Shown: positions 9,350 to 20,700, counted from the first letter of the stretch. The stretch: 29,434 nucleotides of DNA from Chrysomallon squamiferum (GCA_012295275.1 CM022676.1:14032796-14062229); one strand, 5' to 3'. Numbers and translations are program-made. The notes: generated by a model from the letters alone, not told the origin.

Positions 9350-9504
9350 ACTACGACGTAGTTCACTGATCTGTGTGTAGACGTCTGAAAAGTCGTCAGT
9401 GAAGTAGTTTTCTCTTTCCTCTGTTCTAACGTCCTCTATGTCGACGTACACCCCGGCGACGTCATCATCAGCGTCGTCTCGTGTTTCCTTACTGTAAACA
9501 TCTA
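9350..9504 (-). CDS. Tyrosine-rich cytoplasmic-tail exon of a second receptor-like gene
   Basis: A 155-bp exon lies between GAACACATCAG and the strong donor GTAAGTA, phase 1 in and phase 0 out. Its 51 codons are very acidic (ETRDDADDDV) and hold four tyrosines in DVYSKE, GVYVDIEDV, ENYFTDDF and DVYTQISEL. YVDI and YTQI each have the YxxI spacing of SH2-docking sites, 19 residues apart. That is longer than a classical ITAM, and position -2 does not fit the ITIM consensus. Phase 1 at its start matches the end of the cytoplasmic mini-exon in the first receptor, so the two genes may share design. GC content is higher than the neighbourhood. The acceptor is pyrimidine-poor, so the exon could start further upstream. 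Confidence 0.6.
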
Positions 9505-9529
9505 CTGATGTGTTCAACTCACATTTCAG

Positions 9530-9730
9530 TAGCTTGACGCCCGACAAATCATTTCCCGAGTTTCTGTCTTTGGAGCATCTCAGTTTGGTCAAGGCAGTGG
9601 ACCTATTTGGCTTGATGGACGTGAATGTAAGGGAGATGAAGAAAGTGTAGACTATTGTTCATTCTCTACTTGGGGTGAAAACAACTGTAGTCATAATCAA
9701 GACGTGGGAATCAGCTGATTGAGTCACAGT
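9530..9730 (+). pseudogene. SRCR (scavenger receptor cysteine-rich) domain exon fragment
   Basis: In one plus-strand frame the sequence reads FGASQFGQGSGPIWLDG, then RECKGDEESVDYC, then WGENNCSHNQDVGIS. This is the central and C-terminal signature of an SRCR domain (GxGPIWLD, then C, C and WGxNNCxH). The weaker upstream stretch ARQIISRVS resembles the CRQLG region. TAG lies upstream in frame near 9520 and TGA follows GIS where the last cysteine is expected; a donor-like A|GTAAGTAC follows at about 9730. The N-terminal third is missing, so this is probably a relic. It is antisense and adjacent to the tail exon at 9350-9504. Confidence 0.75.
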
Positions 9731-10181
9731 AAGTACTGAAGCAGTGAGATATAGAATTAGTAAAACTAATAAACATGATAAAATATTTAGTTAATGGATT
9801 AAACATAACCAATCTAGGAGATGTAGCAAAATAAATCTGAAGAATTATGTTAATTAGGTCATCATATCTGTTATTGTAACTGGTGTATTTTCTATGTATG
9901 ATGTTGTCATGGCTCATATCAGATTATGACAGTATTAAATGTATGAAATGTTTATGAATGACAAATGGAAAATGTAGTCCTGATTTGAAACTGCTGCTTA
10001 AGCATTTTTGTAACTGAAACTGTCCACTTAGCTATATCTTTAGTGTAGTTCAAACTTAATGCTGTTTAATAAACATATTATTTTTGTTACTTGTTTATAC
10101 AAAGAGGTTTGACAACCAATAAATTACTTACAAACATACATTGTCACTGTAATCATTTCACTGTATTCTAAGAAACTGCTT

Positions 10182-10397
10182 TTATTTGCTCTTAATATCC
10201 TTTATGTTTTCTACTCTGAAAATCCTCCATTTGTTGTCAGTGAAACTACACTCTCCCAATGAAACACAAACTGTTTTTGAACTTGGTTCTTCAGTGTTGA
10301 CATTTGTGAATTCTGGATTCAGTGTTTGCCTTTTTCTCTGTTGCACTGGTTTTGTTCTCATTGATTCATCAATTTGATATTGTTTCTCACTTGTCAC
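10182..10397 (-). other. Conserved open frame, possible terminal exon, function unknown
   Basis: The frame ends NNKWRIFRVENIKDIKSK-type sequence (here TDNKWRIFRVENIKD) before TAA at 10184-10182. Copy 2 (19258-19410) keeps the frame, with a 3-base in-frame length difference and extension by two codons. Some differences between copies are at third positions (GTT/GTG, AAG/AAA, GAT/GAC), but most change residues. No acceptor is convincing and no family is recognised. It may be a terminal exon or a relic. Confidence 0.3.
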
Positions 10398-10935
10398 TGA
10401 TCAGTATGCTGAATGACACTTCTTTCTGTCTGAGTGTTCACTTGCAGAAAAACATCTCTCTGTGTCAGTGCTCATACTGCTCATTATCACTTCTAGGAGA
10501 TACAGGCATTTAGAAAATTATGACAGGGATCAATTAATTCAAACTGAGAGTAATTTATTATATTTTCATTAGATAAACAACATGTGAACAGTTGTACAGC
10601 ATAAATACATCCATCCATTCATATATCATTTTTCTTTATATTTCCTCTTTGATATCTATATATGTGTATATATAAATTAATTTTGTTTCAAATTTTATCA
10701 CCATTAATATTTATAATTTTACTCTTAATAATTACTGATAAAATCTTCACTATTTTGTTTTTATTTCTTAATTATTATTTTAAAGAAAATGTTATTCTTA
10801 TTTAGTTATTGACACAATCTGAATTGTTTCATTTTGATTTGTTTGTCCCATTAATCTTGTATAATGATTACAATAGCTTATTATACGCTATGTATTTAAG
10901 TATTTAACTGATTTTAAATTTATTTTTCTCTACAG

Positions 10936-11130
10936 AGAATATGAAATTCTTTCCTGCAGTACTGGGGATGTTGTGTTTTACCACAAACACCTGTGGCCAA
11001 AACAGTTAAATGTGTCACTGTTGATGAAGAACGTAACTTGTTAAAGCTAAGTTTTAAAAACTTACGAAGAACTGATAATGTTCATGTATGCTTGTTATGG
11101 ACCAGGTATCTGATGAGTGTTAAAGTGTGA
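10936..11130 (+). pseudogene. Signal-peptide exon with first half-domain, frame-shifted
   Basis: The acceptor TTTCTCTACAG is followed at 10941 by ATG and a leader, MKFFPAVLGMLCFTTNTC, that stops at TAA 11007-11009. In the +1 frame from about 10996 the reading continues 44 codons, with VKCVTVDEERNLLKLSFKN and HVCLLW, like the opening strand and closing cysteine of a small Ig fold. One frame shift separates leader and domain. Copy 2 (20083-20270) keeps the leader start but has several stops. The TNTC junction resembles the leader relic at 4956. Confidence 0.5.
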
Positions 11131-11196
11131 GAGAAATGTTCCTTCAGTTTGTTGTTGTTGTTGAGATTTTCGCAGTATTTATTATTATAAACTAAA

Positions 11197-12365
11197 GGGT
11201 CATTCCGTGTCAAATCACCCAATAATTTAATCCCGACCGTCTCAGATTTGTATACTGATATACTTGTTGACTGGGATCCCACAGCACCAAATCTGAAATT
11301 TTAGCCCAATCAGACCAGTGGTATGGGAGATATGGCCCATCGAATTTTGATATTTTGGGCAAAAATGGGCGTCACCAACCTTAGAACCCTCATATATCAG
11401 GAACTACTGGGCCAATCTTCATAAAATTGGTATTGTTAGAAAGGCAAAATGACAAGGATTCCTGGGTGTAATATTTTTTGTTTAGCCACAATACAGATTT
11501 AAAAACGCACATACATGAAAATAACTCCTTTTCAGCCATTAACATCTGATTAACTAAAACCTGAATGATCAATTCTGGATGCTAGGAATCACTGTTTTTC
11601 TTGAACATCGAGTAAGACACTGTATGCCTACATGTATGCATAAAGTTCACATATAAAAGTTTCCTGGGTGTAATATTTTTTGTTTAGCCACAATATAGAT
11701 TTAAAAACGCATATACATGAAAATAACTCCTTTTCAGCCATTAACATCTGATTAACTAAAACCTGAATGATCAATTCTGGATGCTAGGAATCACTGTTTT
11801 TCTTGAACATCGAGTAAGACACTGTATGCCTACATGTATGCATAAAGTTCACATATCAAAGTTTCCTGGGTGTAATATTTTTTGTTTAGCCATAATAGAG
11901 ATTTAAAAAATGCGTACCTGCATCGATGATTGATACAATGCATTACAATGTACATTTTCTCTGAGACCAAATTCTCATCTTTGGAGTTAAAACCCACCTG
12001 ACATGCCTGAAAAGATGCCAAATGGCATGACATGTTCTACACAATCAGACTCAAAGGGTTAACAGGAAGTGATCCTTCAGGCAGGTCAGCAACTCCTTTA
12101 GATCCCCTCGTGCAATACCCATTGAGCACATGGCAATTAGAAGTTTAAGACAAAGAAGTTTCTTTATCTGCATTTCTTTGACAATCTGAAGGTTTTTAAG
12201 TGGACACAATGTCAGATGCTGATAAGTAAGCATTGTTTTCTTCATAAAACCTGTTAAGTAATTTTATCATGTCATGTGGCCTTGCCATTGGTTTTGAACA
12301 AGGTTTCAGTCAACATCAGTACAACCCAGCCTGATATCAGACGTCATCAAGTGATGTGTTGCATA
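11197..12365. mobile_element. Element present only in duplication copy 1
   Basis: The A-B junction of copy 1 is interrupted exactly after AAACTAAA by GGGTCATTCCGTGTCAAATC. This string looks like a transposon terminus I have met in several invertebrates (recollection). A body with GGTATGGGAGATATGGCC follows, then the 202-bp tandem repeat, then unique sequence to about 12365. No inverted copy of the start string was found at the right end, so the element is truncated or the right edge is wrong. No transposase frame was recognised. Copy 2 has different DNA here, including tRNA-synthetase exons. Confidence 0.55.
11459..11910. repeat. 202-bp tandem repeat, about 2.2 copies
   Basis: TTCCTGGGTGTAATATTTTT starts at 11459, 11661 and 11863, a period of 202 bases. 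The first two units are nearly identical; the third breaks off after about 48 bases. It lies inside the copy-1-specific element. Confidence 0.92.
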
Positions 12366-13146
12366 ATGCATTAAAAATATCTAATTAAAATTAATTGACC
12401 TTTATTCAGTTTCAGGATTTGAGATTCCATCTGTAATATTCTGAATGTATCGAGGTTTTATCTAGTAAAATAAATCATGAGTTTTTGTGGAAGGAACAGA
12501 GGAGGAGAGGTGTCTAAAATCTTCTAGTATATTTTTATAAAGTGTTGTGGATTGCAGGAGATTAAAACTTAGCTAGTGTAAAGGACTCAGCTGTTAGTGG
12601 TTTGGTACATGATCCTTATTAATGAAAAGACAAAGATTATCCACTGATGTCCATGTCTGTCTTTGTGTGTGAGAGAAAAGGGGAGAGAGACAGTGTTAGT
12701 GTGTGTTTCTGTTTGTATATGAGAGAGAGAGGGAGAGAGAGAGAGATGTTACAAATGACCACACAAATAATGTATGTACGTATTATTTTGATAGACTTAT
12801 TGATTGTTGATAATAAATAAAGGAAAACTTAGCAATAAATAAATAAATAAGCAAATAAATAAATAAATAAGTAATTTAATAAATAAATAAATAATGACTA
12901 TAGAGCAAGAGCAAGAGTATTGGTAGGTTAAATCAAAGAAAACCAAAAAAATACCCGAAATACGAAAAACATGACTGCATATTAAATTTGATATCTCACT
13001 AGAGTTCTTAGACTCGTGTTTTAAATCCAGGTATTAGAGATTATGTTTTATCCTTTGTTTACTGTGCACTTTGAAGTTATTTTGAACAAGGGACTGATTC
13101 ACAATAATTTACTAGGCGGGTGATAGGGCCGGTACTGATATTTGTA

Positions 13147-13277
<131 letters not shown>

Positions 13278-13811
13278 GTAGACAGCTATGTTCATATATT
13301 TTCGTATTTAAACACGTAAAAAGAATACAAAAAGGAATCTTTAATATCAGCAGTAAGTATATTGAGTCATGAATGCGATATTAGTATTTTCTTTTGTACT
13401 CTTTCATCTTTCTTTTTATTGAAAATAATTACTCTGCTTTTTGCTATTTTCTTACATGCAGACAAATATAAATGAATAGCAACTGGTAACTAAGATTTAC
13501 AGTTGTTCATGATTTAAACATATTTCAAACTAAAATATAGAGAGCTAAATATTCATTCTAAAATATTAAAAGTGATAAGGATATTAAAACTGTAATTGAG
13601 ACATAGGATCCCCGTACCTTTAATTTTCAGAGTAAACATTGACAGCACATTATCTGTATTTCTAGGATTTAAAAAAAAAAAAGGAAACAAAAATTACAGA
13701 GGAAGTAATATCTATTGATAGTATTTGATGACAAGCTTATTTCTCTATTTCACATCTTGAGCTGGTCAGTATTACTTAAACATCTCACAGCTGTTTTCTG
13801 TTCTGCTACAG

Positions 13812-13873
13812 ATACACACGTCAGTAACAATGAAATGATTCAAACACAACTTGCACAGCTCAGTGTAATGTGA
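13812..13873 (+). CDS. Short terminal exon conserved between duplication copies
   Basis: The strong acceptor CTGTTTTCTGTTCTGCTACAG is followed in phase 1 by 19 codons, THVSNNEMIQTQLAQLSVM, and TGA. Copy 2 (23421-23482) has the same acceptor, length and stop, with only N to S and I to V changes. A complete splice acceptor, phase and stop surviving in both copies supports a real 3' coding exon of a plus-strand gene. The preceding exon was not identified. The protein family is unknown. Confidence 0.5.
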
Positions 13874-14695
13874 CACACAAGTTTATCTGTATTCTCAAAC
13901 AACTTAGATCAGAGAAAATTGTTAGTGACAAGGCAGTGGGTATGTTGCTGATCTCAAGTGACAGACATTGATGAGAGTGAAGATCCTAATACTTTAACAA
14001 AAGTTGTTAAAAAAAATTAATAATAAGTGGAGAATATTTAAATAAATCAAATGTGATTCTTTGAAAACTAATATAACATTTCAGATGCCAGTGTGAAACA
14101 AATACAGTAAACATTGAATATAGATTTTAATGGAAAGAAGTTGTTCTTTTTTATTTTTATTATCATTATTCTCAGATGATATAAAAAAAATTCGCACAAC
14201 ATCAGAAGAAATAATTGTTTTCAGATACGACTTAACCTGAACTAATCCAAGCAGTTTACTGCAAATGTTTTGAATTTTTTTTTTCCAAAATTACTTATAT
14301 TCCTAAGAAAATTAAAATATTTTTTAAAACAATTACAAGACAATTCGATTTTGTGATTTGAAATATTTCTCACTATTATTATTATTTATACACGGTATAA
14401 AGATACAGATAATTAGTTTATTTCATGATATTACCATGGACTTCCAATTAAATTTCTATTGAATGTTAAATATTAGGTATTAGACAACTGTCTGTTTTAT
14501 GTAGCTTCTCACAGGTAAGAATATCCCCAAAGACTTAATCACTGAACTGTAGTCCAAATCATTCAGCTGCAAATGATGAGGCTAGCGTCAGCTGTCTGTT
14601 GTTTCAAACCTGTGTCCTAACATTCTATATATATATATATATATATAAACATATATAAATGCTGTCTGGTTATATCAGTGAAATTACCTACATAA

Positions 14696-14881
14696 ATGTG
14701 CACATGCATACACATAAGAATACACACAAACAGTTTATATTATACATGGACACAAAAAGATGTAAATAAGAATTGTCATCACTTCAAGGGCTACTCTACA
14801 GTTATCAGCAAAGAATCAATGATATGCACTGTCCCTCAGACAGGAGAGTACATAACATGCTCATTATTATACCAGCTGTGA
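14696..14881 (+). pseudogene. Possible C-terminal half of an Ig-like domain
   Basis: The plus frame includes SKESMICTVPQTGEYITC followed by SLLYQL and a stop. Pattern T-G-E-Y-x-x-C resembles the F strand of an Ig fold. Copy 2 at about 24361-24460 keeps SKESLMCTIPQTGGYY. No clear acceptor was found and the B-strand half is missing. A relic or chance similarity. Confidence 0.3.
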
Positions 14882-15870
14882 AGATTACCAAATCTAGCAC
14901 TCTTGTCAATAGAAAATTAATATACTGCCTATATTTAGTACTGATTGAGTATTAAATCACAAACACATAAGTTAAACACTGATAGATGAATTTAATCAAG
15001 ACTGGGATTGTATTTCTTTTCATACACTGGCTAATTTAATTGTTCTTCAGTACCTGTATAATACAGGATTAAAACCAGAAGATGTTCGATAAAACAATAG
15101 TTACAGTTTGCCTAAGTTTCTCAAGCATTACCAGTTAGACTTTATTCTACGAAATAATCATTATATTACAACAGTGAAGACTACAATTTATTTTGCAAGA
15201 TTACCAGAAACACTGTCTAAAGTGGTATTACTAAAATAATAGTAGTTGTCACAAGAAATCACACCAAGGTTAAACAAAAATGACAGAAAAAATATCGCTA
15301 CCTACGTCTTTCTGTATGATACAGTTGTTCCACCAATCTTTCCTAGTACGTAAATAGGTTGGTTTTTGGGTTGTTTTTTTTTTTGTTTGTTTTTTTGTCA
15401 GACAAAATACACATGCAGTTCAGTTTAAACCGTAATGGTTAACATGAAAGTAAATATTTGTGAATGATCACTGTAGTAATTTTTGTTTCAGAAGTTAGGG
15501 TCTTTGAATGAAATTTTAAGTTTTAGAATCATGTCCAGTCATATTCACTAACAATTTACAATTTTTATGCATGAGTAGAAAGTTAAAAAAACAAACACAT
15601 TTATTTTTTATTTATTTATTTATTTAATTATTTATTATTATTTCTTAAACTATGAAATCATTTTCCGTCCATAAATTCTTTTAAAATAATCATATATCAC
15701 TACTTCTTTACGATGAATAATATTATTTCAGGAACACTATCATTTGGTTAGATGCTCTTGGTCCAGGGACGAAATCAATGTAAACAAATGACAAGGGGAG
15801 ATAACTCTTACACACGATAAACATTATATCCGGCTAGTCTCAGTCTTTTTAAAATTTCAATTGTAGTAGA

Positions 15871-15883
15871 TTATATATAGAGG
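15871..15883 (+). promoter_or_regulatory. TATA-like box upstream of candidate first exon
   Basis: TTATATATAGAGG lies about 265 bases before the ATG at 16148. The equivalent in copy 2, near 26184, is GATAAATATAGAGG. Both precede a less AT-rich stretch (AGAGAGAGGCGAACG in copy 1) that may be a 5' leader. Inference from position and composition only. Confidence 0.35.
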
Positions 15884-16147
15884 AATCTGTAAAACACAGT
15901 GGTTTACACGACTTTCAAAAAAAAAAAAACCCAGAAATGTAGCATAAAATAAGTGTGGGATGTTTCATCTTTCCTCGAAGAGAGAGGCGAACGTTTGGAT
16001 CAACGCGTATCATGTCGGTTAGATTGCACACATTTCAATTTGCAGTTATTAGTTAAGAAAAAAGCAAAAAAATAAATTGATGATAAAAAAAAAAAGAAGA
16101 AGAAAACAAGACCGAAGACCAGCAAATACGTAAAAGAGCTTCCACAA

Positions 16148-16241
16148 ATGAAAGTAGTGGAGCCACGAGAGCAAAACAGCAGTGGATTCACAGGAACATC
16201 AGTTACAGACGATGTACACCAGAAAATGAGCAGACACCCAG
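16148..16241 (+). CDS. Candidate first coding exon (copy 1), function unknown
   Basis: ATG in the context CCACAAATGA opens 31 codons, MKVVEPREQNSSGFTGTSV then TDDVHQKMSRHP, ending in phase 1 at CCCAG|GTATAC. Copy 2 (26345-26399) has a shorter relative, MSSGMTDRDDVHQKSRHP, ending in phase 1 at CCCAG|GTGAGG. The shared core DDVHQK-SRHP with the same phase supports a coding start, although the upstream parts differ strongly. Hydrophilic, with no signal peptide or known motif. Confidence 0.4.
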
Positions 16242-17160
16242 GTATACAAATTTCAGTTTATTATAGCAAATTTTGAGATGCCAGTTCCAGTAACTGGTAT
16301 TCAAAATGCTATTTATATGTTTGAAAAAAGTGCTGCATTGTACTAAAATAAAGATTGTTTGAGGTTCCGTGCATCGACGTAGCTGTCCTGTTAGAAATCA
16401 CCTCTGTGTCAGATTCCTTTGGGCAGGAAATAACACGAGAAAGAGTTAGAACATTTTTTTTAGATAAACCTAACTGGTCGGATCACAGTTTCAATAACAG
16501 TTTAAACATCTAAGATATAAAACATATTCTGTTTTATTATAAAATAAAGCATGTGCATTTCAGAACTACAGCAAAAATAAAATTTCACATCTATAATGCA
16601 ATTTATTTAAGAAATATTGTTTTGTAGCTCATTCAGTAGCAGTGTTACAGGAAAATCAAATTTATAGTATCTGTTTATTCTGTTATATCATTCTCAAGTT
16701 TGATATTTTATAATGTTTATTTTGTTTCATACTGATCATTTATTGTTTCAAATGCCTGCAGTGTTGATTAATACAGAATAGTAAATTTTAAAATGTCAAT
16801 CACCATTTCTAGTTTTGTTTACATTCACAATATCAGATATATTTACTTCAGCCATGACAAGCTGAGTTGTCTTATTTTTAGATTTGTTTAGTTCGTTTTA
16901 AAGAAATCTTTTAAAAATAACAATCCCAATAAAGAATGAAAGCCTTTCATATAAGTTTAAAGTTATTCCTAGTGTGTCATAAATATTTCTTGTCAATATA
17001 ACATCACATTTTACTAGTTCATTCTTTCATCACATATCCATTTATTTCTCATTGACTCATTGTATATACATAAGTTTAGAGTGACAGAGACATACACGAA
17101 TAATTTACGTTCATCAGTGCTATTCATTTATTTATATCTTTCTCAGTGGCATTTTAATGT

Positions 17161-18645
17161 GAGAGTTAAAATGTGAGATTTGAAGCAGAAACATAGTAGT
17201 TTTGTTACTTTGTGTTTGCTTAAATTTGAGTTTATTTCACTTTTCCTGCGGTAGATAAAATCATGGGTAGTTCACATTGTTTGATTTAGACAACTGTTAG
17301 TTGTAACATCTCTTACTGATGCAGAAAAGCAAAAAAAGTATGGAGAATGACAGAATAACATATATTAAATATTTTTGAAACCATTAAAAATCATTTCCAT
17401 GAAATACACTTTTTGCTAAGCTTGTTAAAGTCCTGTATATGTACATTTTCTATAATGTTTGAAAAATAAATTCCAAATATTAAAACAGTGATTGTATGTA
17501 AGTAAAACGTCTAAAGTTACATATCAAAAGATTAATATAATAAAATTAATCCTTTCTGAAAATGTCCTTTTATTACCATGGTTTTCTTCTAATAAAATAT
17601 TTAATTACAGGAACCGGACCAATTATCCTGACTCCTTGGGGCCTGAGGCATTCTGGATTTTTGGATTTCCTGGTTTTCTGCTACCAAGGCATCTAAATAC
17701 ATAAATAATTAGGCATAAACATTTGAAAATTAAAAACATAAAGAAAATTGACGATACACAACTGTAGCGACTTGACACGTAAACAATTCATGGGAAAAAT
17801 ATTCTAGTTTTCTGATCTTTCTGGATTTCAGGATGTCAGATATTTGCTCTGGTACCTGTAATGATTTATATATTTATTTGAACAATATCGTATTTTGATT
17901 TTAGTGCTACATAAAATGATACTGCATACAAAGAACAGCAGATTAAAGCAAACTAACCAAGGGTTACTAACAGCTGTGTTGTTGTCATGTCTCTCCATAT
18001 ACAAGATTTAAAAACAAATTTGATATTAAATATGTTTAATTTAATTTAATTTAATAAAGATTAGTTTAATTTTGTATACATCAGAGTAGAGCAACCATTT
18101 AGCTGTAAAATTCAAATGCAAATTGTTGAGACAAATAGTTTGTTCAGTATGAGTAATTTCATGTAAAGTCAATGAAATGTCAATTACTGCTTGATCTTGC
18201 CTGTAAGTATAAGTATTATAATTAAATATGCTGAAAATGAAATTCAGTTACAAAGTTATCAACAAGTGTCATCAAAATATATCAAACTAATTAAAATCTA
18301 CAATCCTGAATGAAAGATGTAGAATTCCAGTTTCAAAGAGGAATTAATCCCTTTGAGACAAGGTGATTCTAATGGATATACTTATTGAAATCTAAAATGT
18401 TAAAAAAAAATATCTAAAGCTGCATACAAGTTCTCATGGAATGGGAGAAAGAAAAATGACAAAACACAAATTCAATCTTTTATTCATCTACAGTCTGTCT
18501 CCATTATTTTTTCACTTTCTGGTTTTGTTTTGTGTGCCAAATATATATATATAACATACTATCACCATTTAAAATTGACCAATCATTGTCATAGTGTTCT
18601 AACCCCTTAGACATAACAAGTACATTAAACATAGGCACTGAGATG

Positions 18646-18698
<53 letters not shown>

Positions 18699-18736
18699 AA
18701 TCATTTTCAGCTTTGAAGAAAAATCCTATATTGTCC
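17161..18736. other. Spacer between the duplication copies
   Basis: AT-rich, no confident exon. At 17610-17700 and 17810-17850 the plus strand has imperfect GGATTTTTGGATTTCCTGG / GGATTTCAGGATGTCAG phrases, a low-complexity family. The frame at 17492-17704 covers the first of these and is not called. Confidence 0.6.
18648..18698. repeat. (TTA)n microsatellite
   Basis: About 17 ATT units about 40 bases left of the block A copy 2 boundary. Confidence 0.95.
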
Positions 18737-18865
18737 TGTTTGGCTTGATGGACTAGTCTGTAAGGGAGATGAAGACTGTTTACACTATTGTTCATTCTGT
18801 ACTTGATGTGACAACTGAAGTCATAATCAAGATGTTGAAATCTGCTGTTTTAGTCACTGTAAGTA
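18737..18865 (+). pseudogene. SRCR fragment, copy 2 (more decayed)
   Basis: The frame retains PVWLDG, CKGDED, HYCSFCT and SHNQDVEICC, aligned to the copy 1 SRCR piece. TGA replaces the tryptophan of WGENN and a second TGA follows shortly. The FGxGSG lead-in is absent. The donor TGTAAGTAG is kept. Confidence 0.7.
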
Positions 18866-18902
18866 GCAACATATAGAATTAGTAAAATTAATAAACATGA
18901 TA

Positions 18903-19024
<122 letters not shown>

Positions 19025-19257
19025 GTGTAATAGTTAAAGGACAGGTGGAAAATGTAGTCCTGATTTCAAACTGCTGCTTAAGCATTTTTGTAACTGAAAC
19101 TGTCCACTTAGCTATATCTTCAGTGCAGTTCAAACTTAATGCTGTTTAATAAACATATTATTTTTGTTACTTGTATACACACAAAGAGGTTTGACAACAA
19201 ATACATTATTTACAAAGATAAACTGTCACTGTAATCATTTCACTGTATCCTAAGGAT

Positions 19258-19410
19258 CTATTTGTATTTGCTCTTAATGTCTTTTATGTTTTCTACTCTG
19301 AAAATCCTCCATTTGTTGTTGTTACTACACTCTTCCAATGACACACAAACCTTTTTTGAACTTGGGTCTTCAGTGTTGACATTTGTGTATTGTGGATTCA
19401 GTGTTTGACT
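19258..19410 (-). other. Conserved open frame, copy 2
   Basis: Counterpart of 10182-10397. It reads NPQYTNVNTEDPSSKKVC, then NNNKWRIFRVENIKDIKSK plus two residues to TAG (19260-19258). A stop lies just upstream at 19413-19411, so only about 50 codons remain, and the sequence upstream differs from copy 1. Confidence 0.3.
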
Positions 19411-20082
19411 TTATCTATGTTCCATTGGTGACCAACAACTTTTGTCTTAACTTTTGTAGTTCAATCAACATGTGGGTCTCAGTATTTAGAGTTTTGTTTT
19501 TATTGATTCATCAATTTGATATTGTTTCTCACTTGTCACTGATCAGTATGTTGAATGACACTTCTTTCTGTCTGAGTGTTCACTTGGATAAAAACATGTC
19601 TCTGTGTCAGTGGTCATACAGCTCATTATTACATCTAGGAAATAGAGGCATTTAGAAAATTATGACAGTGATCAGTAAATTCAAACTGAGAGTAATTTAT
19701 TATATATTCACTAGATAAACAACATGGGAACAGTTGTACAGCACAAACACATCCATCCATCCACATATCATTTTTCTTTCTCTATGTTTCCTCTTTTACA
19801 TATATATGTATATCTTAATTTTGTTTCCAAATTTTATTACCATTAATATTTACAATTTTATTATTAATAATCACTGATATCATCTTCACTACTTTTGTTT
19901 TTATTTTTTATTTATTCATTTTAAGGACATACTATCCTTATTTAGGTTTTGACATAATCTGAAATGTTTCATTTTTATTTGTTTGTCCCATTAATCTTGT
20001 ATAATGATTACAATAGTTTATAACACTATGTATTTAACTATTTAATTGATTTTTAAATTTATATTTCTCTACAGAGGATATG

Positions 20083-20270
20083 AAATTCCTTCCTGCAGTG
20101 ATGACTTGGGGATGTTCTGTTCTTTCCCAAACACCTGTAGCAAAGCAGTTAATTTGTTACTGTTAATCAAGGACTTAACTCGTTAAACGTAAATTTTTAG
20201 AAACTTACAAAGAACCATTAAGGTTCATGTATGCTTGTTATGGACCAGGTCTCTGAGTGTTAAAGAGTCA
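20083..20270 (+). pseudogene. Signal-peptide exon, copy 2 (decayed)
   Basis: ATTTCTCTACAG is followed by ATGAAATTCCTTCCTGCAGT as in copy 1. A small insertion changes the frame, and the region matching the domain half holds several stops. Non-functional in all frames. Confidence 0.6.
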
Positions 20271-20335
20271 AAGGAATTTTCATTCAGCTTGTTCTTGTTG
20301 TTATTGTTTTCACAGTATTTATTATTATAAACTAA

Positions 20336-20642
20336 ACTGTTGTTTTTCTTTAATTGTAATCATTCTTCATATATAAATCATGATAACCATTGATATGAAA
20401 AAAGTACAGACATATTATTAAACTATTCATTTTTATTCTTATTAATTTAGAATTTCTATAATAGAACTTTTTGTTATTTCATCCTGGCTTAACATCTGTT
20501 AGTTCTGAGACCAGAAAACTGAAATCAGTTCAAAGTTTTGTACCAAAACATCATGGAAAGGAACAACCTGCACAACCTATTTAAGTTTGTCTTTATTCTT
20601 ATGTTTATTAGATTTTATTTATATATTTATTATTCTAATTAC

Positions 20643-20648
<6 letters not shown>
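20336..20648. other. Copy-2-specific sequence before the synthetase exons
   Basis: AT-rich unique DNA with no counterpart in copy 1. No exon recognised. Confidence 0.5.
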
Positions 20649-20686
<38 letters not shown>

Positions 20687-20700
20687 GTGTGTGTGTGTGT
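20649..20700. repeat. (GT)n microsatellite
   Basis: About 25 GT units with one GC interruption. Confidence 0.95.

Larger units (their letters stand above)
9601..11196. repeat. Segmental duplication block A, copy 1
   Basis: From CCTATTTGGCTTGATGGA to TTTATTATTATAAACTAAA this block matches 18737-20335 with small indels. It holds the C-terminal part of the SRCR fragment, a 3'-UTR-like stretch with TTTAATAAACATATT, the conserved minus-strand frame at 10182-10397 and the leader exon at 10941. A 120-base stretch at about 9790-9950 is replaced by a (GA)n array in copy 2. Identity looks high but was not measured. Confidence 0.9.

Noticed and set aside
10322-10513. Plus-strand frames in block A (also 19383-19655) with a shared LSLISMLNDTSFCLSVHL peptide
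   Set aside because: The differences between copies mostly change residues in this frame and there is no splice context. The similarity is explained by the DNA duplication itself.
12051-12245. 64-codon minus-strand frame in the copy-1-specific element
   Set aside because: No recognised transposase or other domain and no copy to test for constraint.
15720-15775. IIWLDALGPG string after TATTTCAG as a second SRCR piece
   Set aside because: Only four residues match the SRCR motif. No flanking cysteines, and copy 2 has a stop at this place.
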